A DNA stretch of 64,000 bases from Alteromonas profundi (GTDB taxonomy: Bacteria; Pseudomonadota; Gammaproteobacteria; Enterobacterales; Alteromonadaceae): contig NZ_JAAAWN010000005.1 of assembly GCF_010500865.1 (NCBI RefSeq), positions 157,772 through 221,771 of the forward strand, written 5' to 3'. This document shows positions 1-9,566 of the stretch, piece after piece (the stretch's first letter is position 1; every line of letters begins with the position of its first letter). A program made the translations under genes and the position numbers. The notes beneath the pieces are model-generated. The model searched no databases, was not told the DNA's origin, and was given only the letters and a program-made list of their open reading frames with translations.

Positions 1-560
1 AAAGTTGCTCACAAAACGGAATGTGAATATACACACTTAAATTGTCAGCTCCGCATAGCGTCGAGGCTTTTTCTAATATTGAGCCTCGTACATTGTCGAA
101 TTTTAACGCAGTGGGATACGATGTATACCTTGGGGCCTGCTGTGCATATTTAGTTATGGTGGTGTTCACCGCTAATGTGGTCATAATGTTTTCGTTGCCT
201 ACCTTCGACATAAAGAAACCATGAATACGTGCGTATTCGTTCACTTAACAGCAGTGTACGGGTTTACACAGTCCACTTTATTGATCTGGTGCAAGCTAAA
301 TAAACTAACTATGACATTGAACGTATTTAATACGCGGTATAAAAGTAGGCCTGTTCGAATAAAAGTTAAGCTACCACGAAAGGTGTAAACGTTAACTAGC
401 GGATAACTTCTTCGCTTTGTCTGCAAAACCCTGTTGCTGCCTTGAAGCGGTGGACGTGATGCCTACAATAACCGTTGTTGAACATACGTTCATGTTTCTT
501 AGGGTTGTAGTACATTAAAGGCAACTCAATTATTAGGCTATCTTAGCCACTGGAGATTCA
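1..560. other. Leading 560 bp with no confident gene
   Basis: No ORF here has both a ribosome binding site and a recognisable product. A 60-codon plus-strand reading frame at 42-224 starts with TTG, lacks a Shine-Dalgarno sequence and has a hydrophobic C-terminal half; a 61-codon minus-strand frame at 241-426 looks random. The last 20 bases hold the ribosome binding site of the next gene (GGAG at 552-555). The stretch may contain the 3' region of a gene lying before the window. Confidence 0.5.
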
Positions 561-1211
561 GTGAAAAACGTATCAATAGATATAGTCTCAGACGTTGTGT
601 GTCCATGGTGCATTGTAGGGTACAAAAAGTTACAACAAGCGCTCCTTATGTTAGATGAGGTTAATGCTACGGTGAATTTTCACCCTTTTGAGTTAAACCC
701 TAATATGCCTAAAGAAGGGCAAAATCTGCGTGAGCACATCATGGAAAAATATGGTGCCAGTGAAGCGCAAAGTCAACAAACGCGAGAGCAGCTTACCGAT
801 ATTGGGGCGTCACTCGGATTTACGTTTGATTACTTTGATGACATGAAAATGGTGAATACATTCAATGCCCATCAAGTATTACATCTAGCTAGTTTAAAAG
901 ACAAAAAAGAGGCGCTGAAACTTCGTTTATTCGCAGCTTTTTTCAGCGAGCGAAAAGACATAAGTGATGCGAAAGTGTTAGTGGAAGAAGCCGTCTCAAT
1001 AGGGTTGGAAAAAAATGAGGTGGAACTAGCGTTAGCACAGCAAACTTACGCTGAGGAAGTACGCATGCAAGACCAGTTATGGATGCAACGGGGCATACAA
1101 AGCGTGCCTACTTTTGTTATCGGCAATCAAGGCATCGCAGGTGCTCAGTCTCCTGAAACGTTAGCACAATTCATCCGTGAAGCCATGCAACAACAAGGTA
1201 GTGGTGAGTAA
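561..1211 (+). CDS. FrnE-like DsbA-family dithiol oxidoreductase
   Basis: A 216-residue cytoplasmic thioredoxin-fold protein of the DsbA/FrnE family, which reduces, oxidises or isomerises disulfides. The CPWC active site is at residues 14-17 directly after the first beta strand, and the cis-proline loop SVPTFV lies near residue 180; between them is the helical insertion typical of DsbA and 2-hydroxychromene-2-carboxylate isomerase relatives. There is no signal peptide, which separates it from periplasmic DsbA. Translation starts with GTG, supported by GGAG five bases upstream. The XdhC-like gene starts five bases after its stop, so the two are probably cotranscribed. The substrate is unknown. 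Confidence 0.85.
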   Translation: MKNVSIDIVSDVVCPWCIVGYKKLQQALLMLDEVNATVNFHPFELNPNMPKEGQNLREHIMEKYGASEAQSQQTREQLTDIGASLGFTFDYFDDMKMVNTFNAHQVLHLASLKDKKEALKLRLFAAFFSERKDISDAKVLVEEAVSIGLEKNEVELALAQQTYAEEVRMQDQLWMQRGIQSVPTFVIGNQGIAGAQSPETLAQFIREAMQQQGSGE

Positions 1212-1216
1212 GTTCA

Positions 1217-2191
1217 ATGAGCAACCAGGTAATGCATCTTCTAACCCGCTGGCAACCTCTTAAAGACAAGCATAAGTGGGTTTTAGGTATCATTTTTAAA
1301 ACCGAAGGCTCTTGTTATCGTAAAGCGGGGGCCATGATGTTATTTAGTGATGCGGGCCATCAGTTAGGTGTGCTAAGCGGCGGGTGTCTGGAGTCAGATA
1401 TTCATCGAAAGGCGCAGCGGGTTATGCAAGATGGCCAAATACGCCATGCTACCTATGACGATAACGATGAAGAAGACATTGCCTTTAAGCTTGGCGTTGG
1501 TTGTGGTGGGGTGGTGCATCTCGCGCTTTTGCCGATAAACCGAGACACACATTATTTAAAGCTTGATGAGGTTTGCAATGCACTCGTTAAGGGCACGCGT
1601 TGCGTATGGGCACAGTGCTTAAGCGAGGGGCTTAAATCCGAGATAGAGCCTTTTACGGTAAACAGTCGTACTCAGCTTACAAAAGAGCAGGGTAATGCTA
1701 CGCTCAGAGTAGCTTTGCAGCCACCACCACACTTATTAATTGTGGGGGGCGGGTTCGATGCTACCTTTGTATCTAAGATGGCCGCACTGCAAGGGTGGAC
1801 AGTAAGTATTTGGGATCCAAGGCCTGCACAGGCTCGAACTGAACATTTCGCCAGTGCCAACTTTATTATTGCTTCTAGCGATATTGAAGCTGTTACTGAA
1901 CATATGACAGAGCACCGTGTTGATGGGGCGATACTTATGTCCCACCACCGCGAAATAGACAGCAAGGCGTTAGCTGTGCTTGCTCGTCACGATATAGCTT
2001 ACTTAGCTATGTTAGGGCCAAAACATAGAAAAGAGGAAATATTAGCGCTTGCAGGCGTTAACGAAAACGATATACCTGGCTACTTCGCAAGCCCCGCTGG
2101 CTTTGATATTGGTGGTGAATTGCCCGAGAGCATTGCGCTGTCTATTATCGCGCAATGTCACAGTGTATTGGCGGGGAAATGTCCAGTGTAA
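1217..2191 (+). CDS. XdhC/CoxI-family protein
   Basis: A 324-residue protein with the two-part XdhC architecture. The N-terminal XdhC/CoxI domain carries the conserved GGC motif at residues 55-57 and a second glycine-rich GVGCGG motif near residue 95. The C-terminal half is a Rossmann-like XdhC_C domain with GGGFDA near residue 178. Family members sulfurate or insert molybdenum cofactor into xanthine dehydrogenase-type hydroxylases and bind the cofactor through the cysteine. No molybdenum hydroxylase genes lie in this window, so its client enzyme must be encoded elsewhere. It follows the FrnE-like gene by five bases; that pairing may reflect thiol chemistry, which is inference. Confidence 0.85.
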   Translation: MSNQVMHLLTRWQPLKDKHKWVLGIIFKTEGSCYRKAGAMMLFSDAGHQLGVLSGGCLESDIHRKAQRVMQDGQIRHATYDDNDEEDIAFKLGVGCGGVVHLALLPINRDTHYLKLDEVCNALVKGTRCVWAQCLSEGLKSEIEPFTVNSRTQLTKEQGNATLRVALQPPPHLLIVGGGFDATFVSKMAALQGWTVSIWDPRPAQARTEHFASANFIIASSDIEAVTEHMTEHRVDGAILMSHHREIDSKALAVLARHDIAYLAMLGPKHRKEEILALAGVNENDIPGYFASPAGFDIGGELPESIALSIIAQCHSVLAGKCPV

Positions 2192-2253
2192 TAGGGGCGT
2201 TGTCGGTGACATGCTTGGGCTAATACTAAGCAGGGCATCTCACTAACTATCGG

Positions 2254-4800
2254 TTAAAAGCGCTTTCTTAGCGATACACCATAGCTTCTCGGTGCCCCTG
2301 GATACGCCATTATTTTCCCTGCCTGCACTGGTACATCAAAGCCACTTTGTGCGATGTATGTTTCATCAAATACGTTACGTGCCCACAATGTTAATTCGCT
2401 ATCCCATTCAACTATTTGTACGTTCCATCGCACGTTAATCAATCGGTAGGCGGGGGAATACTTATACGGGTCATTAGAGTCATCTAGGTATACATCAGAG
2501 ATAAACTGATACTCAGCACTAAAGCGGGTATCAAGACCGGCAATATTAACCGAATGATTAACTGTAATTGCTGCGCTATTTTGCGGTTCAAATCCTACCC
2601 GGTCTCCATCTCTGGCGCAAAAAGGATCTTGCTCACTAGCGCGTCCAGGGTCGTCATTACCCGTGTGCCATGTATACGCCACCCAGCATGTACCTTGCTT
2701 GAAGCTATCGAAGCTTGCTAACGTACGAGCGCCAAGTATTGTTACATCAGTGTCGGGGGTTAGCAGCCACGTGGCTTCAACTTCTAGCCCTTTCACCGAT
2801 ATATCACCGGCGTTTTGCAGATTAAACCCATTTCCATCAAAGGTGGTCGCCTGAAAATCGCTGATGTTGGTGTAGTGTGCGGCCACATTCACACGCACCC
2901 CGTGGTTTGGCCAATCCTGTTTGACGCCTATTTCTGCACTGCGTACTTTTTCTGCGTCAAACACCGGGCTAAACGAGGGAGGGATACGGTCTGTATTGGT
3001 GCCGCCTGCTTTATAGCCGGTTGCCATACTGGCATAAATAAGCTGGTTACGGGTGGGTTGATAAGAGAGTTTCAGTGTGCCTGTGGTCTGATTGTCCTTA
3101 AGTGTTTCATCTAAATCAGGGCGTGGCAAAACGGTAGCTGCGCCTAAAAAGTAATAACCCCAACCCGGTACCTGAAAAGGTGAAATTGCAGCGATTGCCT
3201 GCGGACTTGGCAATCCACCACTTTGCAATGCAATACTTATCTCATTAAGGCCTGATAGTGCTTGAGCAACATTCGGCCACTGTGTTTTATCTTTTGCTAA
3301 GCCATCGATACCGGGCCCTTGCTCTTGATAGGAGGCCAATATCGATTTATCTTCTTTGGTGTACCGCAAGCCTGTGGTTAATGTCAGTTTTGGGCTCAGG
3401 AGCCAATCAATTTGGCCAAATACGGCCAAACTGTCTTGCTGCTGGTAGGCATTATGAAAAAATGCAGTATTGCTTGGCGCCATGTCGCCGGCTGGCTGAA
3501 TTAATCCGTTGGTGGCTACACTTAATTGATTTATAGCCTGTGCTAATGGCAATAAATCAGCCGCTGCGAATGAAAAGAAAGCGCTAAAGTCTGACTGCGT
3601 GGTAGTGTTAAATGCGAGATCTAAGTTTTGGCTAAAGTAATAGCCTCCCACGACCGCACGCATATTTTCGCTATCGTAATGTAAGCGCAATTCTTGAGAA
3701 AAAGACTGTTGGCGCGCATCGTTTGCGGCGGTAAGTAAATTTGCATCAGAAAAATCCGTATCCACTACATCCAGGCTATCAAAAGAGCGATAGGCCGAAA
3801 TACTGACGGCCCGCCACGCTGAGCTGAAAGCTATATCTAGCTGTGCAGAAATGCCTTTATCTTTCATTTGCGAGCGAGGCGGTTGCGATAGTGAAGTAGT
3901 AAAGTCATAAAACGTAGATTTGTCGTAAATGGTGGCATTAAACGGGGGCGACAGTAACAGAGCATCGGTACCGAATTTTCCAGAAATTTCTTTGGCCTCG
4001 ATATTATTTTGTAACGTCAAAGCGGCGCAGCAACGCTCATCTAGTTCACCATAATCCGCTATTACCCTTACCTGTACGTCTTCAATAGGCCGGTAAAGCA
4101 TCTGAATTTTTACACCTGAACGGTTTTTGTTGTTTAGTGTAGAGCTAGCGTTTTGCTCGGTGATGAAACCATCGCTGTGGGTGCTAAAGCCCGATACGCG
4201 CATTGCAAGAATATCATCAACTAATGTAAATGAAGCACCGCCACTAAGCCTCGTGAGGCTATCGTTACCCGCCAGTAGGTCTACAAACCCATTTGTTTCA
4301 CCAAACGTAGGTAAGGTCGAAGTAAGTGTCATGGCTCCGGCGGCAGCATTTTTACCAAATAGCGTCCCTTGCGGCCCTCGGAGTACTTCAATGGCGGCAA
4401 TATCCACTAAATCGTTTATAAGTGCATTTTGTCTAGAACGATAAACGCCATCTACATAGAGCCCTACAGATGGTTCAAAGCCAAAATTTTGAGACGACGT
4501 GCCTATTCCGCGGATAGAAAAACTAGAGTTTGTCGCGCTTTGGTTTTGAAACGCGCTAAATGCAGGAACGTAGTTTTGTAAATCGAAAACATCTTTAATT
4601 ACCGTTTCAACCAGCTCATGTGATGATATAACGGTGACCGCCACTGGCACTTCCTGCAAGTTTTGGGTGGTTTTTTGCGCGTGAACTTCGATATGTTCAA
4701 GCTCATTTTGTTGCCCATACGCCATTGTCGTACATAGTAGCCCTGGTACGTATAGCGCAGAGGCACATGTGTTACGGATAGATAAGCCACGTTTAATCAT
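2254..4800 (-). CDS. TonB-dependent outer-membrane receptor
   Basis: An 848-residue TonB-dependent receptor for active uptake of an unknown ligand across the outer membrane. A signal peptide precedes residue ~30, followed by a TonB-box-like segment and a plug domain with SIRGIG, YVDGVYRSRQ and EVLRGPQGTLFGKNAAAGA motifs. The barrel ends in the usual terminal phenylalanine (RKRF). The longest ORF begins at 4833, but the start at 4800 (MIKRG) places the signal peptide correctly. It has no partner gene and is divergent from the histidine phosphatase gene. The plug sequence is of the class often annotated for siderophores or complex organic ligands; nothing here decides between them. Confidence 0.93.
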   Translation of the reverse strand: MIKRGLSIRNTCASALYVPGLLCTTMAYGQQNELEHIEVHAQKTTQNLQEVPVAVTVISSHELVETVIKDVFDLQNYVPAFSAFQNQSATNSSFSIRGIGTSSQNFGFEPSVGLYVDGVYRSRQNALINDLVDIAAIEVLRGPQGTLFGKNAAAGAMTLTSTLPTFGETNGFVDLLAGNDSLTRLSGGASFTLVDDILAMRVSGFSTHSDGFITEQNASSTLNNKNRSGVKIQMLYRPIEDVQVRVIADYGELDERCCAALTLQNNIEAKEISGKFGTDALLLSPPFNATIYDKSTFYDFTTSLSQPPRSQMKDKGISAQLDIAFSSAWRAVSISAYRSFDSLDVVDTDFSDANLLTAANDARQQSFSQELRLHYDSENMRAVVGGYYFSQNLDLAFNTTTQSDFSAFFSFAAADLLPLAQAINQLSVATNGLIQPAGDMAPSNTAFFHNAYQQQDSLAVFGQIDWLLSPKLTLTTGLRYTKEDKSILASYQEQGPGIDGLAKDKTQWPNVAQALSGLNEISIALQSGGLPSPQAIAAISPFQVPGWGYYFLGAATVLPRPDLDETLKDNQTTGTLKLSYQPTRNQLIYASMATGYKAGGTNTDRIPPSFSPVFDAEKVRSAEIGVKQDWPNHGVRVNVAAHYTNISDFQATTFDGNGFNLQNAGDISVKGLEVEATWLLTPDTDVTILGARTLASFDSFKQGTCWVAYTWHTGNDDPGRASEQDPFCARDGDRVGFEPQNSAAITVNHSVNIAGLDTRFSAEYQFISDVYLDDSNDPYKYSPAYRLINVRWNVQIVEWDSELTLWARNVFDETYIAQSGFDVPVQAGKIMAYPGAPRSYGVSLRKRF

Positions 4801-5102
4801 TAATATTCTCTCATCTAAATACACCGGCCACACCAGCGTACTGCGTGCTCGCGCCCCAGCCTACACAACTATCACTATTAACGGGTTTGGGCGATTGCCA
4901 GCTTTTTCGATTATATGCGCTTTATAGTGCTTACAGAAAATACAGCAAAACGAAGGGTCGCTACCATACATTTTTTGGAGGCAGTGTTCTTATTGCGTTG
5001 CTTCATAGTTTATCTTGATGAATACCCATTCAAAATATCAATTAAACTTATGATATGACTTTTCTTACCATGCTTAACATATTGATAACATCAGAGCGCA
5101 GT
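4801..5102. other. Divergent intergenic region, TonB receptor / histidine phosphatase
   Basis: About 300 bp between two divergent genes. It must hold both promoters, but I could not fix a convincing -35/-10 pair or operator in it. The longest reading frame of the downstream gene extends into it back to 5055, without a ribosome binding site. Confidence 0.5.
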
Positions 5103-5777
5103 ATGACGGACATTTATCTGGTACGACACGGCCAAGCGTCATTTGGCAAAGCGAATTATGACAAGCTTAGTGAACTTGGGAGGCAGCAGGCAGTTTGGCT
5201 TGGCGATTACTTTCGTGAAAGAGATATAGTGTTTGATGCGCTTTACACCGGGGATATGGTTCGCCATAAAGAAACCGCAGAAGGTGTGGCACAGGGCTTA
5301 AATTACCTCCCTGAGGCGGTTACATCAAGCAACTTAAACGAATTTAACTTTCAAGCGGTGGCAAAAGCTTATCTAGCGATTAACCCCGATGAAGCGGTGG
5401 CGGAAGGTGCTCCGCCTGCAGATTTTTATCGACTATTAAAGAATGCCATGCTGGCGTGGGCAAGTGATACGTTACCCCATCAACAGCTTGACGAAACATG
5501 GCAGGGGTTTGAGCAAAGGGTAGGGGATATGCTACGCACCCTGCAGCAGAGTAAGGCCCAACGCATTTTGGTCGTTAGCTCAGGCGGCGCCATCGCAATG
5601 ATGTTAAAACATATTCTGGGCTTTAATGCGCCTATGGTTATCAACATGAACTTGCAAATACGTAATGCAAGTTTTTCACAGTGTTTTGCGAATACGGCAA
5701 AAATACACCTAAATAACTTCAACAGCGTTCCTCACCTGGATGTAATTGACAGGTTGCACGCCATTACCTATAGCTAA
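5103..5777 (+). CDS. Histidine phosphatase (phosphoglycerate mutase-like) family protein
   Basis: A 224-residue member of the histidine phosphatase superfamily. The N-terminal RHG motif (LVRHGQASFG, residues 5-14) carries the catalytic histidine that becomes phosphorylated, and VVSSGGAIA near residue 160 corresponds to the second catalytic region, with serine where many members have histidine. The reading frame is open from 5055, but the ATG at 5103 begins directly with the family's first strand. It is the first gene of a plus-strand run with an acyl-CoA dehydrogenase, a kinase-like protein and a quinone oxidoreductase. In that context it could dephosphorylate an acyl-CoA-pathway intermediate; this is inference. 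The substrate is not evident. Confidence 0.85.
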   Translation: MTDIYLVRHGQASFGKANYDKLSELGRQQAVWLGDYFRERDIVFDALYTGDMVRHKETAEGVAQGLNYLPEAVTSSNLNEFNFQAVAKAYLAINPDEAVAEGAPPADFYRLLKNAMLAWASDTLPHQQLDETWQGFEQRVGDMLRTLQQSKAQRILVVSSGGAIAMMLKHILGFNAPMVINMNLQIRNASFSQCFANTAKIHLNNFNSVPHLDVIDRLHAITYS

Positions 5778-5798
5778 TACAGCTAACACGGGGCCATT

Positions 5799-7013
5799 AT
5801 GAACTTTGAATACAATGAGAAAACCCAGACTTTACTGGCTAAGCTAAAAAACTTTATGCAGGAAGAAGTGTATCCCATAGAGAAAAATTATATTCATGCG
5901 GTGGAAAATGCAGAAAATCGCTGGCAAACACCCGCACTCATGAACACACTCAAACAACGGGCGCGGGATGCCGGTCTTTGGAATTTGTTTTTACCAGAAG
6001 AATATCAACCTTACGGTGCAGGGCTTTCAAACGCTGAGTACGCTCCATTGTGCGAGGAAATGGGGCGCGTGCTGTTTAGTGCAGAGATTTTTAACTGTAG
6101 CGCACCTGATACTGGCAATATGGAAGTGTTAGCTAAATACGGCAACGAAGAACAAAAAGCCACGTGGCTATTACCCTTATTAAACGGAGAGATTCGTTCA
6201 GCCTTTGCAATGACCGAGCCGGCAGTCGCATCAAGTGATGCCACCAATATCGAAACCTCTATTACCCGTGAGGGCAATGAATACGTTATCAATGGCACAA
6301 AGTGGTACACCAGCGGCGCGATGAATGAGAATTGTAAAATCATGGTGGTGATGGGTAAAACCGACTTTGACGCGCCGCGCCATCAGCAGCAGTCGCAAAT
6401 ATTGGTTCCTATGGATACTAAGGGTGTAACTGTCGTCCGTCCTATGTCTGCGATGGGGTATTTCGATGAGCCTATAGGTCATGCTGAGGTACGATTCGAT
6501 AACGTGCGAGTGCCTGCTAGTAACTTGTTATTAGGTGAGGGGCGCGGGTTTGAAATCGCGCAGGGACGCCTAGGCCCTGGTCGTATCCATCACTGTATGC
6601 GACTTATTGGCTGTGCCCAAAGAGCCCTTGATATGGCATGCGAACGGGTAGAACAGCGGGTGGCGTTTGGTAAGCCGCTAAGTAAGCAACAGTCAGTAAG
6701 AGAAAGCATCGCAAAAATGCATTGTGAGATAGAGCAAGCGCGCCTTCTCACCCTCAAAGCGGCAGATAAAATGGACAGATACGGTAATAAGGTATCTAGG
6801 GATATCATCGCTGCTATTAAAATTGTCGCGCCAACTATGGCGTGCAATGTTATCGATGAAGCCATACAAATGCACGGTGCAGCAGGTACAAGTCAAGATT
6901 TCGTGTTATCGGCAATGTATGCGTATGCCCGCACCATTCGATTGGCTGATGGCCCCGATCAAGTACATATGATGCAGTTAGGTCGTAATCTAATTGCTGA
7001 AGCGAATGGATAA
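5799..7013 (+). CDS. Acyl-CoA dehydrogenase, ACAD10/11 type
   Basis: A 404-residue flavoenzyme of the acyl-CoA dehydrogenase superfamily. It resembles the C-terminal domain of mammalian ACAD10/ACAD11: [16 protein letters not shown] near residue 135 (FAD and substrate binding), [10 protein letters not shown] near residue 260, and [10 protein letters not shown] near residue 385. The last motif replaces the catalytic-glutamate segment of ordinary acyl-CoA dehydrogenases (YEGT), so Asp stands where Glu is usual. ACAD10/11 enzymes work with a fused aminoglycoside-phosphotransferase-like kinase in 4-hydroxyacyl-CoA breakdown, and here such a kinase is the next gene, nine bases downstream. The role in 4-hydroxy acid catabolism is inferred from that pairing. 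Confidence 0.9.
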   Translation: MNFEYNEKTQTLLAKLKNFMQEEVYPIEKNYIHAVENAENRWQTPALMNTLKQRARDAGLWNLFLPEEYQPYGAGLSNAEYAPLCEEMGRVLFSAEIFNCSAPDTGNMEVLAKYGNEEQKATWLLPLLNGEIRSAFAMTEPAVASSDATNIETSITREGNEYVINGTKWYTSGAMNENCKIMVVMGKTDFDAPRHQQQSQILVPMDTKGVTVVRPMSAMGYFDEPIGHAEVRFDNVRVPASNLLLGEGRGFEIAQGRLGPGRIHHCMRLIGCAQRALDMACERVEQRVAFGKPLSKQQSVRESIAKMHCEIEQARLLTLKAADKMDRYGNKVSRDIIAAIKIVAPTMACNVIDEAIQMHGAAGTSQDFVLSAMYAYARTIRLADGPDQVHMMQLGRNLIAEANG

Positions 7014-7022
7014 GGAGCTCAT

Positions 7023-8063
7023 GTGACCACTCATACTCTCGATTTAACCGCCTTAAATGCATATTTGGCTTCTGCGTGCCCCCAGATAGGAGAGGTGTTA
7101 GAGGCAGAGAAATTTAGCGGCGGCCAATCTAACCCTACGTTTAAACTTTCAACGAGTTCTGGTGTGTATGTATTGCGCCGCCAACCGCCCGGTAAGCTGT
7201 TGAAGTCTGCCCATGCTGTAGACAGAGAGTACCGGGTGATTGAGGCGCTACAAGATACTGATGTACCGGTCCCAAATGTGTATCACCTATGCAAAGACAG
7301 CGATATTATTGGAAGCATGTTTTACATAATGTCGTTTGAACAGGGTGACATATTTTGGAATAGCGCGTTGCCTGAAGTTAGTCGTCCCGCCGTACGTGGT
7401 GCAATGTACGATGAAATGAACCGGGTATTGGCCGCGCTACATAGCGTCGATATCGATAAGGCGGGTTTGACGGATTACGGCAAGCCAGGCAATTATTTTT
7501 CCCGTCAACTAAGTCGATGGACCCAGCAATATCGCGCCTCAGAGTTAGAACATATCGAAGAAATTGAGCAACTTATTGGTTATTTAGAGCAAAACTTGCC
7601 CGAAGATGATGGCCAAGTATCTTTAGTTCATGGCGATTTTCGTCTCGATAATATGATGTTTGATATGAGTAATGAAGCGCGTCCTAGTGTTGTTGCGGTG
7701 CTCGATTGGGAGCTCTCTACCTTGGGTCATCCTTATGCCGACCTGGCCTATCAATGTATGCAATTACGGCTCCCCGCTGACATTGCCCACGCGGCGGGCC
7801 TAGGTGGATTAAATAGAGAAGAATTAGGTATTCCAAGTGAAAAGGCGTACATAGAGGCGTACTGTAAGCGTCGAAATATCAGCGAAATTAAGCACTGGAC
7901 ATTCTATTTGTCTTTTAGCTTTTTCCGCCTTGCTGCAATAGTGCAGGGGGTGGTGAAACGCGCGCACGAAGGCAATGCGTCAAGCGCAAAGGCAATGCAA
8001 CTTGGTGCTATGGTTCGTCCATTGGCGCAAATTGCGAATAAAACCATTTATCAACAAGGTTAA
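7023..8063 (+). CDS. Aminoglycoside phosphotransferase-like kinase (ACAD10/11 kinase type)
   Basis: A 346-residue protein kinase-like phosphotransferase. The nucleotide loop FSGGQSNPTFKL is near residue 30, and VLRRQPPGKLLKSAHAV (residues ~50-66) is characteristic of the ACAD10/11-associated branch. The catalytic loop VHGDFRLDNMM lies near residue 205 and the metal-binding VLDWELSTLGHPYADL near residue 232. Translation starts with GTG at 7023, with GGAG nine bases upstream overlapping the end of the previous gene. Family relatives include the N-terminal domain of ACAD11 and LvaA of Pseudomonas levulinate catabolism, which phosphorylate 4-hydroxyacyl-CoA. Its place next to the matching dehydrogenase supports the same job here. 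Confidence 0.88.
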   Translation: MTTHTLDLTALNAYLASACPQIGEVLEAEKFSGGQSNPTFKLSTSSGVYVLRRQPPGKLLKSAHAVDREYRVIEALQDTDVPVPNVYHLCKDSDIIGSMFYIMSFEQGDIFWNSALPEVSRPAVRGAMYDEMNRVLAALHSVDIDKAGLTDYGKPGNYFSRQLSRWTQQYRASELEHIEEIEQLIGYLEQNLPEDDGQVSLVHGDFRLDNMMFDMSNEARPSVVAVLDWELSTLGHPYADLAYQCMQLRLPADIAHAAGLGGLNREELGIPSEKAYIEAYCKRRNISEIKHWTFYLSFSFFRLAAIVQGVVKRAHEGNASSAKAMQLGAMVRPLAQIANKTIYQQG

Positions 8064-8104
8064 GGCGCGTGGGCGCCTAGTTTAGGTCATTAAAAGGAGA
8101 GGCT

Positions 8105-9079
8105 ATGAAAGCAATTGTATGTGAAGAATTTGGACCTATTGAGAATTTAGCCTGTAAAGACGTGGCCGATCCTACCCTAAAAGCAGGTCACGTTATTGTC
8201 AATGTCGAAGCAGCTGGGGTTAATTTTCCTGACGGCTTACTGGTACAAGGTTTATATCAACTAAAGCCTGATTTTCCGTTTATTCCTGGCAACGAAGTAG
8301 CCGGTACGGTAGCCGACGTTGGCGAAGGGATCTCACATCTTACTGTAGGCCAAAGGGTTATAGCGCTTTCTAATTTGGGGGGCTATGCCGAAAAGGTACT
8401 GGTTCCTGCTACGCATGTAATGCCGCTACCAGATCCTATCGATGTTAAAGAAGGCGCGGCGTTAGTTACCGCTCATGCTACCGCGCATCATGCTCTTAAG
8501 CAACGCGCGAAATTACAGGAAGGTGAAACGCTTGTGGTTACCGGTGCCGCTGGCGGAACCGGCCTCGCTGCGGTGCAAATTGGTAAAATTATGGGGGCCC
8601 GGGTGATTGCGGTGTGTTCCACCGATGAAAAACTCGCCCTTGCCAAAGAATACGGCGCTGACGTGCTCATCAATTATCAAGAGCAAGACCTTAAAACTGC
8701 GTTGAAACAGGCCACCGGCGGGAAAGGGGCCGATGTGGTGTATGAATGTGTGGGCGGGGAAACTTTCCACGCATGCAGTCGTAGCATGGCCTGGGAAGGA
8801 CGTTTACTCGTAGTGGGTTTTGCAGGTGGTGAAATTCCTAAGTTCCCTGTGAATCTATCTCTGGTAAAAGGGTACTCGGTGGTAGGTGTTTTCTGGGGGT
8901 CATTTACCCAGCACGACCCGAAAGGTTTCGCCCAAAACATGCAAGAGCTGCTTACATGGTATGTACAAGGTAAAGTGAAAGTGGTGGTAGATGAAGCCCT
9001 ACCGCTTAATGAGGCTACAAAAGCAATGGCCAAAGTAATGAACCGCGAAGTAAAAGGTAAAATGGTAATAACACCTTAA
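8105..9079 (+). CDS. NADPH:quinone oxidoreductase family protein (zinc-independent MDR)
   Basis: A 324-residue medium-chain dehydrogenase/reductase of the quinone oxidoreductase class. The GroES-like N-terminal domain carries NFPDGLLVQG and PGNEVAGTVADVG, and the Rossmann domain has GAAGGTGLAAVQIGK near residue 148. Zinc-ligand cysteines and histidines of alcohol dehydrogenases are absent, as expected for the family. A clear AAGGAG ribosome binding site precedes the ATG. It is the last gene of the plus-strand run starting at 5103 and is followed by a strong terminator. It may reduce an enone or enoyl intermediate in the same pathway; the true substrate is unknown. Confidence 0.9.
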   Translation: MKAIVCEEFGPIENLACKDVADPTLKAGHVIVNVEAAGVNFPDGLLVQGLYQLKPDFPFIPGNEVAGTVADVGEGISHLTVGQRVIALSNLGGYAEKVLVPATHVMPLPDPIDVKEGAALVTAHATAHHALKQRAKLQEGETLVVTGAAGGTGLAAVQIGKIMGARVIAVCSTDEKLALAKEYGADVLINYQEQDLKTALKQATGGKGADVVYECVGGETFHACSRSMAWEGRLLVVGFAGGEIPKFPVNLSLVKGYSVVGVFWGSFTQHDPKGFAQNMQELLTWYVQGKVKVVVDEALPLNEATKAMAKVMNREVKGKMVITP

Positions 9080-9104
9080 TCGCGAACCCAGTACAACAAA
9101 TAAA

Positions 9105-9140
9105 GCCTCGGTGCTGCTATAGCCATTGCCGAGGCTTTTT
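9105..9140 (+). terminator. Rho-independent terminator after the quinone oxidoreductase
   Basis: GCCTCGG at 9105-9111 pairs with CCGAGGC at 9129-9135 and is followed by five T. It closes the run of genes beginning at 5103. Confidence 0.9.
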
Positions 9141-9250
9141 CACATATTCTTAGCGGTATTTAAATGTGCATGAAAGCCCCTGAAACCGATTCGGCGGGGT
9201 TACTCACGTAAAATGAAATAGGGCAGAGGAAAACAGGTTTTGCTATTAAA

Positions 9251-9535
9251 CTAACTTGAACTTGTTAGTCTATAGGGCAGCGCTGAATGAATAAGGCGTG
9301 AACCCGATGTTTGCGGCAGCGCTTTTGAAGAAGATGAAATATGGCGTTTGAGTAAGGTAGAAGGCTGGTTGTTGGAACTGCGCACCTTTTTTATTGGATA
9401 AGTGTGCGATAATTTAGTCGCCGAACTGGACCTATTTAGTGCTGTTTGCTGGGCATCCGCCAGTACAGTACTTGTTGTCAACAAACCCCATGAAAGCGCA
9501 CTAAGTATCACAATGTTATGTGTTTGGCGTTTCAT
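9251..9535 (-). CDS. Small putative secreted protein, no known family
   Basis: A 94-residue ORF starting MKRQTHNIVILS with a plausible cleavable signal peptide (hydrophobic to about residue 24, ending VLADA). The rest is rich in serine, lysine and threonine and shows no recognisable domain. GAGAG lies a few bases upstream of the ATG. It sits alone between the plus-strand operon terminator and the minus-strand SDR gene. I do not recognise a family. The composition is low-complexity enough that it could be a chance frame, but signal peptide plus ribosome binding site favour a real gene. Confidence 0.45.
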   Translation of the reverse strand: MKRQTHNIVILSALSWGLLTTSTVLADAQQTALNRSSSATKLSHTYPIKKVRSSNNQPSTLLKRHISSSSKALPQTSGSRLIHSALPYRLTSSS

Positions 9536-9566
9536 TACTCTCTCGCTTGTTGCTAGAAAGACGGCA

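Noticed and set aside
42-224. 60-codon plus-strand ORF with a hydrophobic C-terminal half
   Set aside because: TTG start, no ribosome binding site, no recognisable family; kept only as part of the leading region description.
241-426. 61-codon minus-strand ORF
   Set aside because: No ribosome binding site, no domain, low-information sequence; likely chance.
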